Of a DNA stretch of 64,000 nt, positions 41,167 to 49,479 are shown piece after piece; positions within the stretch are counted from its first letter, which is position 1, and each line of letters starts with the position of its first letter. The stretch lies in NCBI GenBank assembly GCA_003220535.1, contig QHSU01000068.1, positions 62,001 to 126,000 on the forward strand, given 5' to 3'. The notes below the pieces were generated by a model, which did not search any database, had not been told where the DNA came from, and saw only the letters and a program-made list of their open reading frames with translations. Source of the DNA: Candidatus Rokuibacteriota bacterium (GTDB lineage Bacteria > Methylomirabilota > Methylomirabilia > Rokubacteriales > CSP1-6). Position numbers and translations under genes: made by a program.

Positions 41167-41481
41167 CTACCAGCGCCCTCCGCGTGAGGAGCCGCCGAAG
41201 CCCCGAGAGTTTCCCCCACCGCCGCCACGGGTGCCGCCGCTGGAGGCCTTCTCGACCCGGAGCTGACGGCCGTCGAGGTCCTTGCCGTTGAACTTCGCGA
41301 TCGCCTGATCGGCCTCTTCGGTCGTGGACATCTCCACGAAGCCGAAGCCCCGCGAGTGGCCGGTGTCACGGTCGGTCACGACTGCAGCCGATTCGACCTG
41401 GCCGGCCGTGGCGAACACCTCACGAAGCCGTTCCGTCGATGTGGAGAACGCGAGACCGCCGATGAAGAGTTTCTGCGCCAT
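41167..41481 (-). CDS. RRM RNA-binding protein (glycine-rich)
   Basis: The 104-residue protein is a single RNA recognition motif with RNP2 LFIGGL (residues 5-10) and RNP1 RGFGFVEM, ending in a Gly/Arg/Ser tail (SGGTRGGGGG...). It belongs to the bacterial/cyanobacterial Rbp type, often cold-induced RNA chaperones. ATG 41481 follows AAAGGAG. An unusually AT-rich tract at 41623-41657 upstream may hold its promoter. Confidence 0.9.
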   Translation of the reverse strand: MAQKLFIGGLAFSTSTERLREVFATAGQVESAAVVTDRDTGHSRGFGFVEMSTTEEADQAIAKFNGKDLDGRQLRVEKASSGGTRGGGGGNSRGFGGSSRGGRW

Positions 41482-41622
41482 GGGGCGTCTCCTTTGCTGA
41501 TTCCACGCTGTGAGTTCATGCACGCTCCAGAGAAACGCGGACCGACGCTGGAGTCGTGGCCTGACAGGGGCCACGGGTTCCAGTGAACCGACACCCCCGC
41601 GGTCAGGCGAAGGGAACAGTAC

Positions 41623-41657
41623 CATAAAATATATAAGAAATAAATAGTATATACTTA
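41623..41657. promoter_or_regulatory. AT-rich island between divergent genes (promoter region)
   Basis: These 35 bases are almost free of G and C (ATAAAATATATAAGAAATAA and following) inside a G+C-rich chromosome. On the plus strand a -10-like TATACT at 41650-41655 lies about 27 bases before the small ORF at 41682, but no good -35 was found. The same tract could also serve the minus-strand RRM gene. Confidence 0.45.
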
Positions 41658-41681
41658 GTCCAGCAAGGGAGTGCCGACGAC

Positions 41682-41789
41682 ATGGTCGAGAACGAAAGAC
41701 GCGGGCGGGAAAGCGAGCCGGCGAGAGCCCGGGCGAAGGGCCAGAGCGCCCTCGAGCGCTCGTCCGGCGTGGATGGGATCGACCCGTGA
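41682..41789 (+). CDS. Small Arg/Glu-rich ORF coupled to the MuF-motif gene
   Basis: A 35-codon frame starts at ATG 41682 behind AAGGGAG. It encodes a charged peptide (MVENERRGRESEPARARAKG onward). Its TGA overlaps the GTG of the next gene (GTGA), the same arrangement seen in confirmed gene pairs of this window. It may be a leader that delivers ribosomes to the next gene, which has no ribosome binding site of its own. No homology is recognised. Confidence 0.4.
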   Translation: MVENERRGRESEPARARAKGQSALERSSGVDGIDP

Positions 41790-42367
41790 GCAAGAGGCTC
41801 GACGCGGCGGCGCTCGCGCTGGACAGCATTCAGGGTTTCTCGGACGATGAGCGAGAGGCGGTCGTCGAGTTCCTCAAGGTCGGGCGCGCCCGTGTGGCGG
41901 CTGCCCGCGAGGGACCGGCGAGGGCCATGACCGCCCTCGCGGATCGCGTCTTCACCTGGCCCGAGTTCGATCGCTGGCAAGGCATCTTCGCCGCGCGCGG
42001 CGCGTTCCCCGCTCGGTGGGACGGTCTGCAGGTGGCCCCCGAGCCCCGGACGCCAGCGGCCGCGTGCGCGGCCTATCGGCTACGGAAGCTGGATCTGCTC
42101 TTCGAGTGGCTCGATACGCTCGCGCGCGGCGCGGCGGCGCTCGGCCACTACACCCGCCAGGGGATGCGAGTGCGAATCGTGCGGCAAGAAGACGGGCAGC
42201 GGTGTCCGGCGTGCGAGTCGTTCAACGGGCACGAGGTGCGGTACGGGAGGGACATCGTGCCACCGATTCACCCGGGCTGCCGCTGCGTGCTCATGGCGGT
42301 GACGGCGATCCCGCACGACGAGCGGACAGGGCCCCACGCACGCCATCGTCTCCGCGCGCCCTTCTGA
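41786..42367 (+). CDS. Small protein with phage MuF-type C-terminal zinc motif
   Basis: The 193-residue protein has a helical N-terminal part (FSDDEREAVVEFLKVG; YRLRKLDLLFEWLDTLARG). Its C-terminal block CPACESFNGHEVRYG, then PPIHPGCRCVLM, gives Cys140, Cys143, His162, Cys165 and Cys167. CxxC followed by HPxCRCxL is the ending of phage minor head proteins (Mu gpF, SPP1 gp7). Full MuF proteins are longer and sit among head genes, and none is present here, so this is a stand-alone or domesticated version. The GTG start depends on coupling to the small ORF upstream. Confidence 0.6.
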   Translation: MSKRLDAAALALDSIQGFSDDEREAVVEFLKVGRARVAAAREGPARAMTALADRVFTWPEFDRWQGIFAARGAFPARWDGLQVAPEPRTPAAACAAYRLRKLDLLFEWLDTLARGAAALGHYTRQGMRVRIVRQEDGQRCPACESFNGHEVRYGRDIVPPIHPGCRCVLMAVTAIPHDERTGPHARHRLRAPF

Positions 42368-42436
42368 AGCTCTCGACGGCTCGGCGACGGCCTGGGGCGT
42401 AGTGACGAAACGAATCTTCGTGAGAAGGGGCTGAAG

Positions 42437-42802
42437 ATGGAGCCGATCCGGCGTCTTTCCGGGCCCGTACCTGCCAGACAAAAACGGGATGAGTTCGTCT
42501 GGAGCATTCCTCTCAACGACAAGCCGACGGCCGACTGGATCCAGTTCTTTCGGAATTCTGGCGAGCGGCAAGGCGTCATCAGCTCGCAGCGTGTGGCGTT
42601 CCGGGACGCAGAACTTGGCTTCGAGAGTTCCGAGGCTCACGTCGCCGCGTGGATCCTGCACATCGACAAGTGGATCACGGCCGCCAACGACGCCACTCAG
42701 CGGGCGGAGGAGCAGCGCTGGGAGGACCGGCGGCGTGAGACCACAAAGGCCGAAGAGCAGGCGCAACGGCTACGGGATGCCGACAAATATCGTGAGCTAT
42801 AG
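42437..42802 (+). CDS. Hypothetical protein with C-terminal coiled coil
   Basis: The 121-residue protein starts at ATG 42437 behind GAGAAGGGG. It has a mixed N-terminal domain (DEFVWSIPLNDKPTADWIQF; HVAAWILHIDKWITAAND). The charged helix that follows, QRAEEQRWEDRRRETTKAEE, has coiled-coil character. No family is recognised. The tryptophan-rich N-terminal half looks like a folded domain rather than noise, and codon use matches its neighbours. Confidence 0.55.
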   Translation: MEPIRRLSGPVPARQKRDEFVWSIPLNDKPTADWIQFFRNSGERQGVISSQRVAFRDAELGFESSEAHVAAWILHIDKWITAANDATQRAEEQRWEDRRRETTKAEEQAQRLRDADKYREL

Positions 42803-42844
42803 GCGGCGGAACGGGCGCAGGCGCCTCGTCCCGCCGCGCGACGC

Positions 42845-43183
42845 TCAGAAGCCTTTTCGTCTCATGCAGCTGCGATAGGCGGCCTGATACGTGGCGTCCT
42901 TCGCCCCTTCCGCGTTCATGCCGTGGATTTGCGGATCGGACGACTCGATGAGCTTGCTCGCGAAGTCCATGGAGTTCGGCGCCAGGGTGCCGGCCCGTGC
43001 GCTCCCGGCCCGGAGGTGATCGCCCGAAATTGGTGAGGCAGCTCCGGCCTTGGCCGCTTTGGGCGCTTCGTCATTGCAGGCGGCGAAGTCGACGGCGGTG
43101 GGGACCTGGCCGTCGGCCGGCCGCGTGGCGGCGAGCGAGACGAGGAGGATCAGGGCGAGAGCCCCGACAACTTTATCGTGCAT
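42845..43183 (-). CDS. Small exported protein of unknown function
   Basis: The 112-residue product has a signal peptide (VVGALALILLVSLAATRPADG). The mature part contains two cysteines (FAACNDEAP and YRSCMRRKGF) that could form a disulfide, plus a DFASKLIESSDPQIHGM segment. ATG 43183 overlaps the end of the next upstream gene by 11 bases, so it is translated with the 43173-43400 gene. Confidence 0.6.
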   Translation of the reverse strand: MHDKVVGALALILLVSLAATRPADGQVPTAVDFAACNDEAPKAAKAGAASPISGDHLRAGSARAGTLAPNSMDFASKLIESSDPQIHGMNAEGAKDATYQAAYRSCMRRKGF

Positions 43184-43400
43184 GGCGGTTCTTGAGGTCC
43201 GCGATTCTGGCGCGACCTTCCGATTCCGCGGCCGCGGCCGAGCGAAACTGCGTCCTCGATTCCTCCACCAGGACGCCGGCGCTGTCTCGGATTACCCAGG
43301 TCCACCACATCGAACGCCCTCGGATCTCGACAATATGAAGTGTCACGATCGAGCTCTCCCGATTTTGGTCGATGACGGTACGATCGCCTCGGTCACTCAT
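43173..43400 (-). CDS. Small hypothetical protein
   Basis: The 75-residue frame starts at ATG 43400 (an in-frame ATG 15 bases upstream is also possible). Its strands include SIVTLHIVEIRGRSMWWTWV and the helix AAAAESEGRARIADLKNR. The pattern resembles a small antiparallel sheet plus helix. No family is recognised. It ends inside the start of the exported protein gene and lies just after the 43406-43693 gene. Confidence 0.5.
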   Translation of the reverse strand: MSDRGDRTVIDQNRESSIVTLHIVEIRGRSMWWTWVIRDSAGVLVEESRTQFRSAAAAESEGRARIADLKNRHAR

Positions 43401-43405
43401 GGCTC

Positions 43406-43693
43406 TTACTCCCATCGGGTCGGCGCCTCACGATCACAGCGAATGGCGTACGCGCGCGCGACGTTGTTCTCGTCGTCGTACTCGACGACGACCTCGAGGT
43501 ACGAGCCAAAGTCCGGCTCGGAGCGTCGGACTCGGAGTCGTGCGCCGGCCGGCTCGGGACCGATCGCGTGTCGCAAGAGGGCCATGTAACGCCCGCACTC
43601 CAGGGACGCCCGCTCCTCGTAGCCGATCTCGCCGACTTGGGCGGACGACTCCCGAGTCGGGACCGCCCCCAGCGGGATGACGCCCTGGGCCAT
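43406..43693 (-). CDS. Small hypothetical protein, first of a three-gene minus-strand set
   Basis: The 95-residue frame starts at ATG 43693, supported by AGGAG ten bases upstream. It contains ECGRYMALLRHAIGPEPAGA and a beta-hairpin segment FGSYLEVVVEYDDENNVARA. No family is recognised. The stop is five bases before the next gene. It is divergent from the desaturase operon promoter at 43776. Confidence 0.5.
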   Translation of the reverse strand: MAQGVIPLGAVPTRESSAQVGEIGYEERASLECGRYMALLRHAIGPEPAGARLRVRRSEPDFGSYLEVVVEYDDENNVARAYAIRCDREAPTRWE

Positions 43694-43775
43694 GGGTCGC
43701 TTGCTCCTACCTTTCCCGGAAGGGTGGTGGGCTCGCCACATAGCCGGTGTCGCCCCACGACGATATCCTGCTTGC

Positions 43776-43805
43776 TTGACAGATGATAACACTATAACAT
43801 ATATA
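43776..43805 (+). promoter_or_regulatory. Sigma70-type promoter for the desaturase operon
   Basis: A perfect TTGACA at 43776-43781 is followed after 18 bases by TATATA at 43800-43805, inside an AT-rich tract that continues to about 43820. It lies 89 bases before the ATG at 43895. This is the clearest promoter in the window. Confidence 0.6.
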
Positions 43806-43894
43806 ACAAGTTAAAATTATTCGGTGCGAAGACGGCGCCAGACACGCGCGGGCCGGCGCTCGCAGCCCCGAGCGGCAAGAACATGGAGGTGATG

Positions 43895-44212
43895 ATGCTC
43901 GAAAATCGGACCACGGTTCTGCTCATTCTCCCCCGAGACGTCCTGGACCGGGCTCGCGTCGTCGCGGGCAAGGCGACGATCAGTCTCAAGCTTCCGGTGA
44001 GCCTCCAGATCGTTCTCCGTGCCCTCATCGAGGAAGGGCTCAAGCGCGATGGCCACCCGGCCTTCCTCGCCAATGTGGAGGTGCAGGCCAAGACGGTTCG
44101 CCTCCGGCGGAGCATGGCGCGTCGGCAACGGGCTCAGGAGGAACGGACGAATCGACCGTCGGGAAGCTCGCGGGGACAGAGCGGCCGCGCGCCGCGGAGG
44201 CGCCAGGAGTGA
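43895..44212 (+). CDS. Small basic protein of unknown function upstream of the desaturase
   Basis: The 105-residue protein starts at ATG 43895, five bases after GGAGG (earlier ATGs at 43883 and 43892 are too close to that site). The segment TTVLLILPRDVLDRARVVAG followed by LPVSLQIVLRALIEEGLKRD resembles a strand-helix-helix DNA- or RNA-binding unit, and the C-terminus is very basic (RLRRSMARRQRAQEERT). No family is certain. Its stop overlaps the desaturase start (GTGA), so the two are coupled. Confidence 0.55.
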   Translation: MLENRTTVLLILPRDVLDRARVVAGKATISLKLPVSLQIVLRALIEEGLKRDGHPAFLANVEVQAKTVRLRRSMARRQRAQEERTNRPSGSSRGQSGRAPRRRQE

Positions 44213-44955
44213 GTGTCTGGATCGTTCCGCTGGTCGTCATCGCGCTGACGCAAACGGCTGTCATCGCGACGTCGGTGTACCTGCACCGCACCCTCGCGCA
44301 TCGAGCGCTGGCCGTGCACCCCCTCGCGGACCTGCTGTTCCGAATCGTGCTCTGGCTCACGACGGGTCAGCGACGCCAGGAGTGGGTCGCCGTTCATCGC
44401 AAGCATCACGCCTTCACCGACCGGGAAGGCGACCCCCACAGTCCACGCCTGCTCGGCCTGTGGCGGGTCCAGCTCTTGAACGCCTACTACTACCAACGCG
44501 AAGCGCGGAACCGCGACACGATCCGGAAGTTCGCGCCGGACCTCGCCGAGGACCGGCTGGATCGCGCGGTCTTCTCGAAGGGCATCGTCGGTCCCGGTCT
44601 GGGCACCGCGCTCTTGTGTCTGCTCCTGGGGATCGGTCCGGGTTTGATCGCGGCGCTGGCGCATGCCGTCCTCTACGTCGTCGTCCTCGCGCCGCTCATC
44701 AACGGCGTCGGGCATTGGCGAGGAGCTCAGAACTTCACGAACACGGCGTACAACTCGGCTGTGCTGGCCTGGGTGACGGGCGGCGAGAGTCTCCACAACA
44801 ATCACCACGCAGAGCCGCGAGCGCCGAAGTTCAGCGTGCGGCGAATCGAGTTCGATCCGTCGTGGCTGGTGATTCGTGCGCTGGCGGCCGTCAAGCTCGT
44901 CGTCGTCGTCGGCCCGCCCCTCCGCCTGTCCGCCGACAGCCGAGCCATACGATGA
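44209..44955 (+). CDS. Acyl-CoA desaturase-like membrane di-iron enzyme
   Basis: The 248-residue membrane protein carries all three histidine boxes of stearoyl-CoA-type desaturases: HRTLAH (26-31), HRKHH (63-67) and HNNHH (196-200), with NGVGHWRGAQNF between helices. It introduces a double bond into a fatty acyl chain using an external electron donor. It is shorter than typical desaturases because the ends are trimmed. The start overlaps the preceding gene (GTGA) and the stop overlaps the next (ATGA). An adjacent sigma70 promoter and RRM gene hint at cold or membrane-fluidity control. Confidence 0.88.
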   Translation: MSVWIVPLVVIALTQTAVIATSVYLHRTLAHRALAVHPLADLLFRIVLWLTTGQRRQEWVAVHRKHHAFTDREGDPHSPRLLGLWRVQLLNAYYYQREARNRDTIRKFAPDLAEDRLDRAVFSKGIVGPGLGTALLCLLLGIGPGLIAALAHAVLYVVVLAPLINGVGHWRGAQNFTNTAYNSAVLAWVTGGESLHNNHHAEPRAPKFSVRRIEFDPSWLVIRALAAVKLVVVVGPPLRLSADSRAIR

Positions 44956-45419
44956 ACGGTAAAGGGGGACGGCGCGCTGCCGCGGTGTTCCTCATCCTCG
45001 CGTGGGTGCTGTGGTTGCATGCCTGGGTTCCGGCGCTCCTCGTGGTTGGGCTCGTGTCGTGGGTCTTCGTGCACAAGCGGCTCGAAGGCGATCTCGGCAA
45101 AGCTCTCGTCCGCGTCTGGCGACGCGTGTGGCCGCCCGGCGCCCCGGTGCTGGTGCCGCTCGTGTTCGCCAGCGCGCTCGTGTTCTGGATCTCGGACGCG
45201 TCGATCACGGCGAAAGTGTTGCCGGTCGCGCTGTGCATTCTCGGGTTCTCGACCCTCCTGCTGGGCACGTCGCGGTGCGCGCTGCAGGCCGTCGCGGGGC
45301 CGGGGCCCCGCCGGCCGAGGCGCGACTCCAAACGAAGAACCCTCATCGCGCACGCGCAGCGGTTCTGGAGAGCCCGGAGAGAGCCGGCTCCCGCTGCGAG
45401 TCGAGGCGCTGACCATTGA
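44952..45419 (+). CDS. Four-helix membrane protein of unknown function
   Basis: The 155-residue protein has about four hydrophobic helices (VFLILAWVLWLHAWVPALLV; VLVPLVFASALVFWI; VLPVALCILGFSTLLLG) and a basic tail (RRPRRDSKRRTL). ATG 44952 overlaps the desaturase stop (ATGA), so it is co-translated and could be a desaturase partner. No family is recognised. Confidence 0.6.
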   Translation: MNGKGGRRAAAVFLILAWVLWLHAWVPALLVVGLVSWVFVHKRLEGDLGKALVRVWRRVWPPGAPVLVPLVFASALVFWISDASITAKVLPVALCILGFSTLLLGTSRCALQAVAGPGPRRPRRDSKRRTLIAHAQRFWRARREPAPAASRGADH

Positions 45420-45443
45420 GCGATAGGAGACGGAGGTTCTCGA

Positions 45444-45686
45444 TTGACTGATCTCTGCGTCGGCGACATCGTGATCCGGAGTCATCATCTGCTCAACACT
45501 CGTGGGACCGTCGTGCGGGTCGCGGTGCAGCACCGGGGAAGGGCCCGGCAGGTGTGGGTCAAGTGGAGTCACCCCAACACCCTTCCCAACCCGAGCCTCG
45601 AGAGCGTGGACGGCCTCGAGGCGGTCAAGGATCGTGCCAGCGACAGCGTGAGCGAGGGCCGAACTCGGAGTCCCGTCGCGCGTTGA
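45444..45686 (+). CDS. Small hypothetical protein with KOW/SH3-like sequence
   Basis: The 80-residue frame starts at TTG 45444 behind GGAGG. The N-terminal part VGDIVIRSHHLLNTRGTVVR, then GRARQVWVKWSHPN, looks like a small SH3-like barrel of the kind found in KOW or CarD-type proteins. The rest is charged. The assignment is tentative and there is no functional context beyond the desaturase operon upstream. Confidence 0.5.
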   Translation: MTDLCVGDIVIRSHHLLNTRGTVVRVAVQHRGRARQVWVKWSHPNTLPNPSLESVDGLEAVKDRASDSVSEGRTRSPVAR

Positions 45687-45718
45687 CACCGCGCAGTTGG
45701 CTCCTCTAACCTCGCGCC

Positions 45719-48028
45719 ATGGAGCCGGCTTCCGCGCAGTGCCGGGCCGAGGTCGCGCGGCTCCGTGAGGCTGTCGCCGATCTCGAGCGTCAGCTAGAAG
45801 CTGCCCGCGCGCGCGCCCGGGAGCTGGCGCGGGTCGCTCATCTCGTCAACGAGACCCTCGACCTGACCACCGTGAGCGAACGGATCGCCGATGGCGTGCT
45901 CGGCCTGCTGGGGGTCCACAGCTCGGCCATTCGCCTCCTCCAGCCTGACGGCGCGCTCAAGGCGATCGCGCTCGGAGGTCGGGCCAAGGAATACGCGGGA
46001 AGCCGCGACGTCGTGCCCAGCGGGGTCGGCCTCATCGGGCGCGCGGCCGTCGAGGGGCACCCGATGTGGACCGCGGACATCCGGACCGACGCGCGATTCG
46101 AGCTCAATCCGGAGATTTGCGATCGCAACGCCGAGGTCGGGATCGTCGCCGGTCTCGCCGTGCCCCTGCGCGTCGCGGGGACGGTGATCGGCGTCGTGTC
46201 GGTCGGAAGTCCCACGCCCCGCGCCTTCACCGATCCGGAGATCGCGCTCCTCCAGACCTTCGCCGACCAGGCCGCTGTCGCGATCAACAACGCCCAGGCC
46301 CAGGAGGCGCTGGCCAAGCAGGCTGAGCGCCTGAGGATCCTGCACGAGATCGATCGGGGGCTGATCGCCGAACAGTCACCCGACGCGATTGCAGCGGCCG
46401 CGCTCCGACCGCTTCGAGAACTGCTCGGGGTCCCGCGCGCCATCGTGAACCTGTTCGACCTGGCGGCGGGCGAGGTCGAGTGGCTGGCCGCGGCGGGCCG
46501 ACACCGGATCCGCGTCGGGCCGGGTGTCCGCTACTCGCTGCAGCTGATGGGCGACGTGGAGGCGCTCAAGCGCGGCGAGATGCAGGTGATCGATGTCGAG
46601 GCGCTGCCGCCGAGCCCCGAGGCCCAGGCGCTGCTCGCGTCCGGCGTGCACGTGTACATGGTGGTGCCGATGATCGCCGGCGGCGAGCTCATCGGCGCCC
46701 TCAGCTTCGGCGGCGCCCCCGGGCCGTTCCCGGCCGAGCAGGTGAGCATCGCGCAGGAGGCGGCGGCGCAGCTGGCGATCGCGATCGCGCAGGCCCGGCT
46801 CCACGAGCGCGTCAAGCGACAGGCCCAGGAGCTCGAGCACCGCGTGGAAGAGCGCACGCGCGAGCTGAGCGCGGCGACCGCCGAGGCCGACCGCGCCAAC
46901 CAGGCCAAGAGCGAGTTCCTGTCGCGCATGAGCCACGAGCTGCGCACACCCCTGAACGCGATCCTGGGCTTCGCGCAGCTGCTGGAGATAGACGCGGCGT
47001 CGCCGGAGCAGCAGGAGAGCGTCGATCAGATTCTTCGCGCGGGCCGGCACCTCTTGGGCCTCATCAACGAGATTCTCGACATCAGCCGGATCGAGGCCGG
47101 CCGGCTCCAGCTCTCCGTCGAGCCGGTCCCCGTCCGAGAAACGGTCCGGCAGGCGATCGAGCTGGTCCAGCCGTCGGCGGCCGAGCCACACGTGTCGGTG
47201 CGGGCCGAGGTGATCGACGAGAACCTGCACGTGCTGGCCGATCGACAGCGCCTGCAGCAAGTGCTCCTGAACCTCCTCTCGAACAGCATCAAGTACAACC
47301 GACCGGGCGGCACCGTGACCGTCTCGTGCGAGGCGGGCGCCGAGGGCCGTCTGCGCATCCACGTGACCGACACCGGCGACGGCATCGCGGCCGACAAGCT
47401 GCAGCGGCTCTTCACCCCCTTCGACCGCCTGGGCGCCGAAGCCAGCGCGGTCGAGGGCACCGGGCTCGGGCTCGCGCTCTCCAAGACGCTGGTCGAGGCG
47501 ATGGGGGGCACGCTGCGAGTCCAGAGCCGGCCGGGGACGGGCAGCACCTTCTCCGTGGAGTTGGCGGTCGCGTCGGCGCCCGGCGTCGCGGATGTCGTCA
47601 CGCCGGCGGCGATCGAGCCGACGGCGGACGATGGCACGGGAAGGGCGCCGCGAAAGATCCTCTACATCGAGGACAATCTCTCGAACCTTCGCCTCGTCCA
47701 GAGCGTCCTCGCGCGGCGGGCCGCCACCACTGTGCTCTCGGCGATGCAGGGCCGGGTCGGTATCGCTCTCGCGCGAGACCATCGACCGGATCTCATCCTG
47801 CTCGACCGTCACCTGCCCGACATGTCCGGCGATGAAGTATTCCGGCTGCTTCGCGACGATCCGCGCACGCGGGACATCCCCGTCATCGTGCTCAGCGCCG
47901 ACGCGATCCCGGCGCGGATGCAGCGGCTCCTCGAGGCCGGCGTGCGAGCGTATCTGACGAAGCCCCTGGACGTCCCGAGCCTGCTGGCGGCGGTGGACGA
48001 GAGTTTCCGACGAGAAGGGGCGCCTTGA
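45719..48028 (+). CDS. Hybrid sensor histidine kinase: GAF-GAF-HisKA-HATPase-REC
   Basis: The 769-residue protein starts with a short coiled coil, then two GAF domains (about 40-190 and 205-365). A dimerisation helix with phospho-acceptor His406 in MSHELRTPLNAILG follows, then the ATPase with NLLSNSIKYNRPGG, DTGDGIA and GTGLGLALSK. A C-terminal receiver follows, with Asp696 in LLDRHLPDMSG and the conserved Lys in LTKPLD. No transmembrane helix is present, so it senses a cytosolic signal, perhaps a small ligand or redox state through GAF. No separate response regulator is adjacent. It is followed by the S1 gene after 32 bases. Confidence 0.93.
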   Translation: MEPASAQCRAEVARLREAVADLERQLEAARARARELARVAHLVNETLDLTTVSERIADGVLGLLGVHSSAIRLLQPDGALKAIALGGRAKEYAGSRDVVPSGVGLIGRAAVEGHPMWTADIRTDARFELNPEICDRNAEVGIVAGLAVPLRVAGTVIGVVSVGSPTPRAFTDPEIALLQTFADQAAVAINNAQAQEALAKQAERLRILHEIDRGLIAEQSPDAIAAAALRPLRELLGVPRAIVNLFDLAAGEVEWLAAAGRHRIRVGPGVRYSLQLMGDVEALKRGEMQVIDVEALPPSPEAQALLASGVHVYMVVPMIAGGELIGALSFGGAPGPFPAEQVSIAQEAAAQLAIAIAQARLHERVKRQAQELEHRVEERTRELSAATAEADRANQAKSEFLSRMSHELRTPLNAILGFAQLLEIDAASPEQQESVDQILRAGRHLLGLINEILDISRIEAGRLQLSVEPVPVRETVRQAIELVQPSAAEPHVSVRAEVIDENLHVLADRQRLQQVLLNLLSNSIKYNRPGGTVTVSCEAGAEGRLRIHVTDTGDGIAADKLQRLFTPFDRLGAEASAVEGTGLGLALSKTLVEAMGGTLRVQSRPGTGSTFSVELAVASAPGVADVVTPAAIEPTADDGTGRAPRKILYIEDNLSNLRLVQSVLARRAATTVLSAMQGRVGIALARDHRPDLILLDRHLPDMSGDEVFRLLRDDPRTRDIPVIVLSADAIPARMQRLLEAGVRAYLTKPLDVPSLLAAVDESFRREGAP

Positions 48029-48060
48029 CCTCCTGAGTGCGGCCGCCTAGGGTGGAGAGC

Positions 48061-49479
48061 ATGAGTGACGCCGAAGATTTCGCGACGCTGTTCGCCCGAG
48101 AAGCCGCGCGGCCCACCCTGGAAGTCGGCCAGATCGTGAAGGGACGCGTCATCCAGATCGCGGCCGAGAGCGTCTTCGTCGACGTCGGGGGCAAGGGCGA
48201 GGCCTGGATCGAGCGCGCCGAGCTGACCGACGAGGAAGGCCGGCTGCGTGTCGCCGTCGGCGACGAGGTCGAGGCGACCGTGGTGTCGACCGGTGACGAG
48301 GTGCGTCTCTCACACAAGCTCCGGCAGGGGGCGCAGGCGCGTCAGGCCCTCGCCGTCGCGGCGCAGACCGGCATTCCGGTCGAGGGGAAGGTCGCAGCCG
48401 TGATCAAGGGCGGCTACGAGGTGACGGTCGGCGGCCTGCGGGGTTTCTGCCCGTTCTCGCAAATGGACCTGCGTCGCGTGGAGGCCCCGGACGAATACGT
48501 CGGCCGCGTCCTCGAGTTCCGCGTCGCGACCTACGCCGACAACGGTCGCAATCTCGTCCTCTCGCGGCGGCGTCTGCTCGAAGAGCGCGCCGCCGAGGCC
48601 GCCGAGGAGACGCGGAAGAAAATCGTCCCGGGCGCGGTGCTCGCCGGCACGGTGACCTCGCTGGCGGACTTCGGCGCCTTCGTCGACCTCGGCGGTCTGC
48701 AGGGGCTCGTGCCGCTGTCCGAGCTCTCACATTCGCGCGTCACCCGTCCGGCCGATCGGCTGCGGGTCGGCGAGGCGGTGACCGTCAAGGTGCTGCGGAT
48801 CGATCACGAGAAAGGCCGGATCTCGCTCAGCCTCAAGGCCCTCGAGGGCGACCCATGGGCGGCGGTGCCGGGACAGCTGCGCGAGCGCCAGGTCGTCCGC
48901 GGGCGAGCGGTTCGCGCCACGGAGTTCGGCGTCTTCGTGGAGCTGCTGCCCGGCGTGGACGGGCTCCTGCACAACACCGAGATTCCGCGTAGCCGGCAGG
49001 GCGCGTTGCGGGAGGCTGCGGCCGGCTCCGCCGAAGTTGCCGTACTGATCGTCAACATCGACGGGGACAAGCATCGCATCGCGCTCGCCCTGGCGCCCGA
49101 GGGCGCCGCACCCGGTCAGCAGATGGAGTCACGCGTCGCGGTCGGGGCGGTGCTGGCCGGCACCGTGGAGCGCCTGGAGTCATTCGGTGTCTTCGTCCGA
49201 CTCGGTCCCGGGCAGACCGGACTGATCCCGCTCGCCGAGCTCGGCACGGCCCGCGGCGCCGATCTTCGCAAGACCTTTCCCGTCGGGGCCGAGATCAAGG
49301 TGCTCGTGCTCGCGATCGAGGAAGGAGGCCGGCGCATCCGGCTCTCACACGCCAAGGCGCTCGCGCAGGAAGAGCAGGCCGAGACCCAGGCCTACCTTCG
49401 GGGGACCACGAAGCAGGGCGACGGCTTCCGGCTCACCCTCGGCGAGCGCATGAAGCAGGTTCCGAGGAGGCAGCCATGA
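48061..49479 (+). CDS. Multi-S1-domain RNA-binding protein (ribosomal protein S1-like)
   Basis: The 472-residue protein contains about five S1 OB-fold repeats: VGQIVKGRVIQIAAESVFVDV near residue 20, GKVAAVIKGGYEV near 107, AGTVTSLADFGAFVDLGGL near 198, GRAVRATEFGVFVEL near 285 and AGTVERLESFGVFVRLG near 365. Each is followed by basic RxSLS-type ends such as GRISLSLKAL. It resembles ribosomal protein S1 but is shorter and not next to cmk, so a paralogue is possible. ATG 48061 follows GGTGGAG. Its stop overlaps the crotonase start (ATGA). Confidence 0.88.
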   Translation: MSDAEDFATLFAREAARPTLEVGQIVKGRVIQIAAESVFVDVGGKGEAWIERAELTDEEGRLRVAVGDEVEATVVSTGDEVRLSHKLRQGAQARQALAVAAQTGIPVEGKVAAVIKGGYEVTVGGLRGFCPFSQMDLRRVEAPDEYVGRVLEFRVATYADNGRNLVLSRRRLLEERAAEAAEETRKKIVPGAVLAGTVTSLADFGAFVDLGGLQGLVPLSELSHSRVTRPADRLRVGEAVTVKVLRIDHEKGRISLSLKALEGDPWAAVPGQLRERQVVRGRAVRATEFGVFVELLPGVDGLLHNTEIPRSRQGALREAAAGSAEVAVLIVNIDGDKHRIALALAPEGAAPGQQMESRVAVGAVLAGTVERLESFGVFVRLGPGQTGLIPLAELGTARGADLRKTFPVGAEIKVLVLAIEEGGRRIRLSHAKALAQEEQAETQAYLRGTTKQGDGFRLTLGERMKQVPRRQP

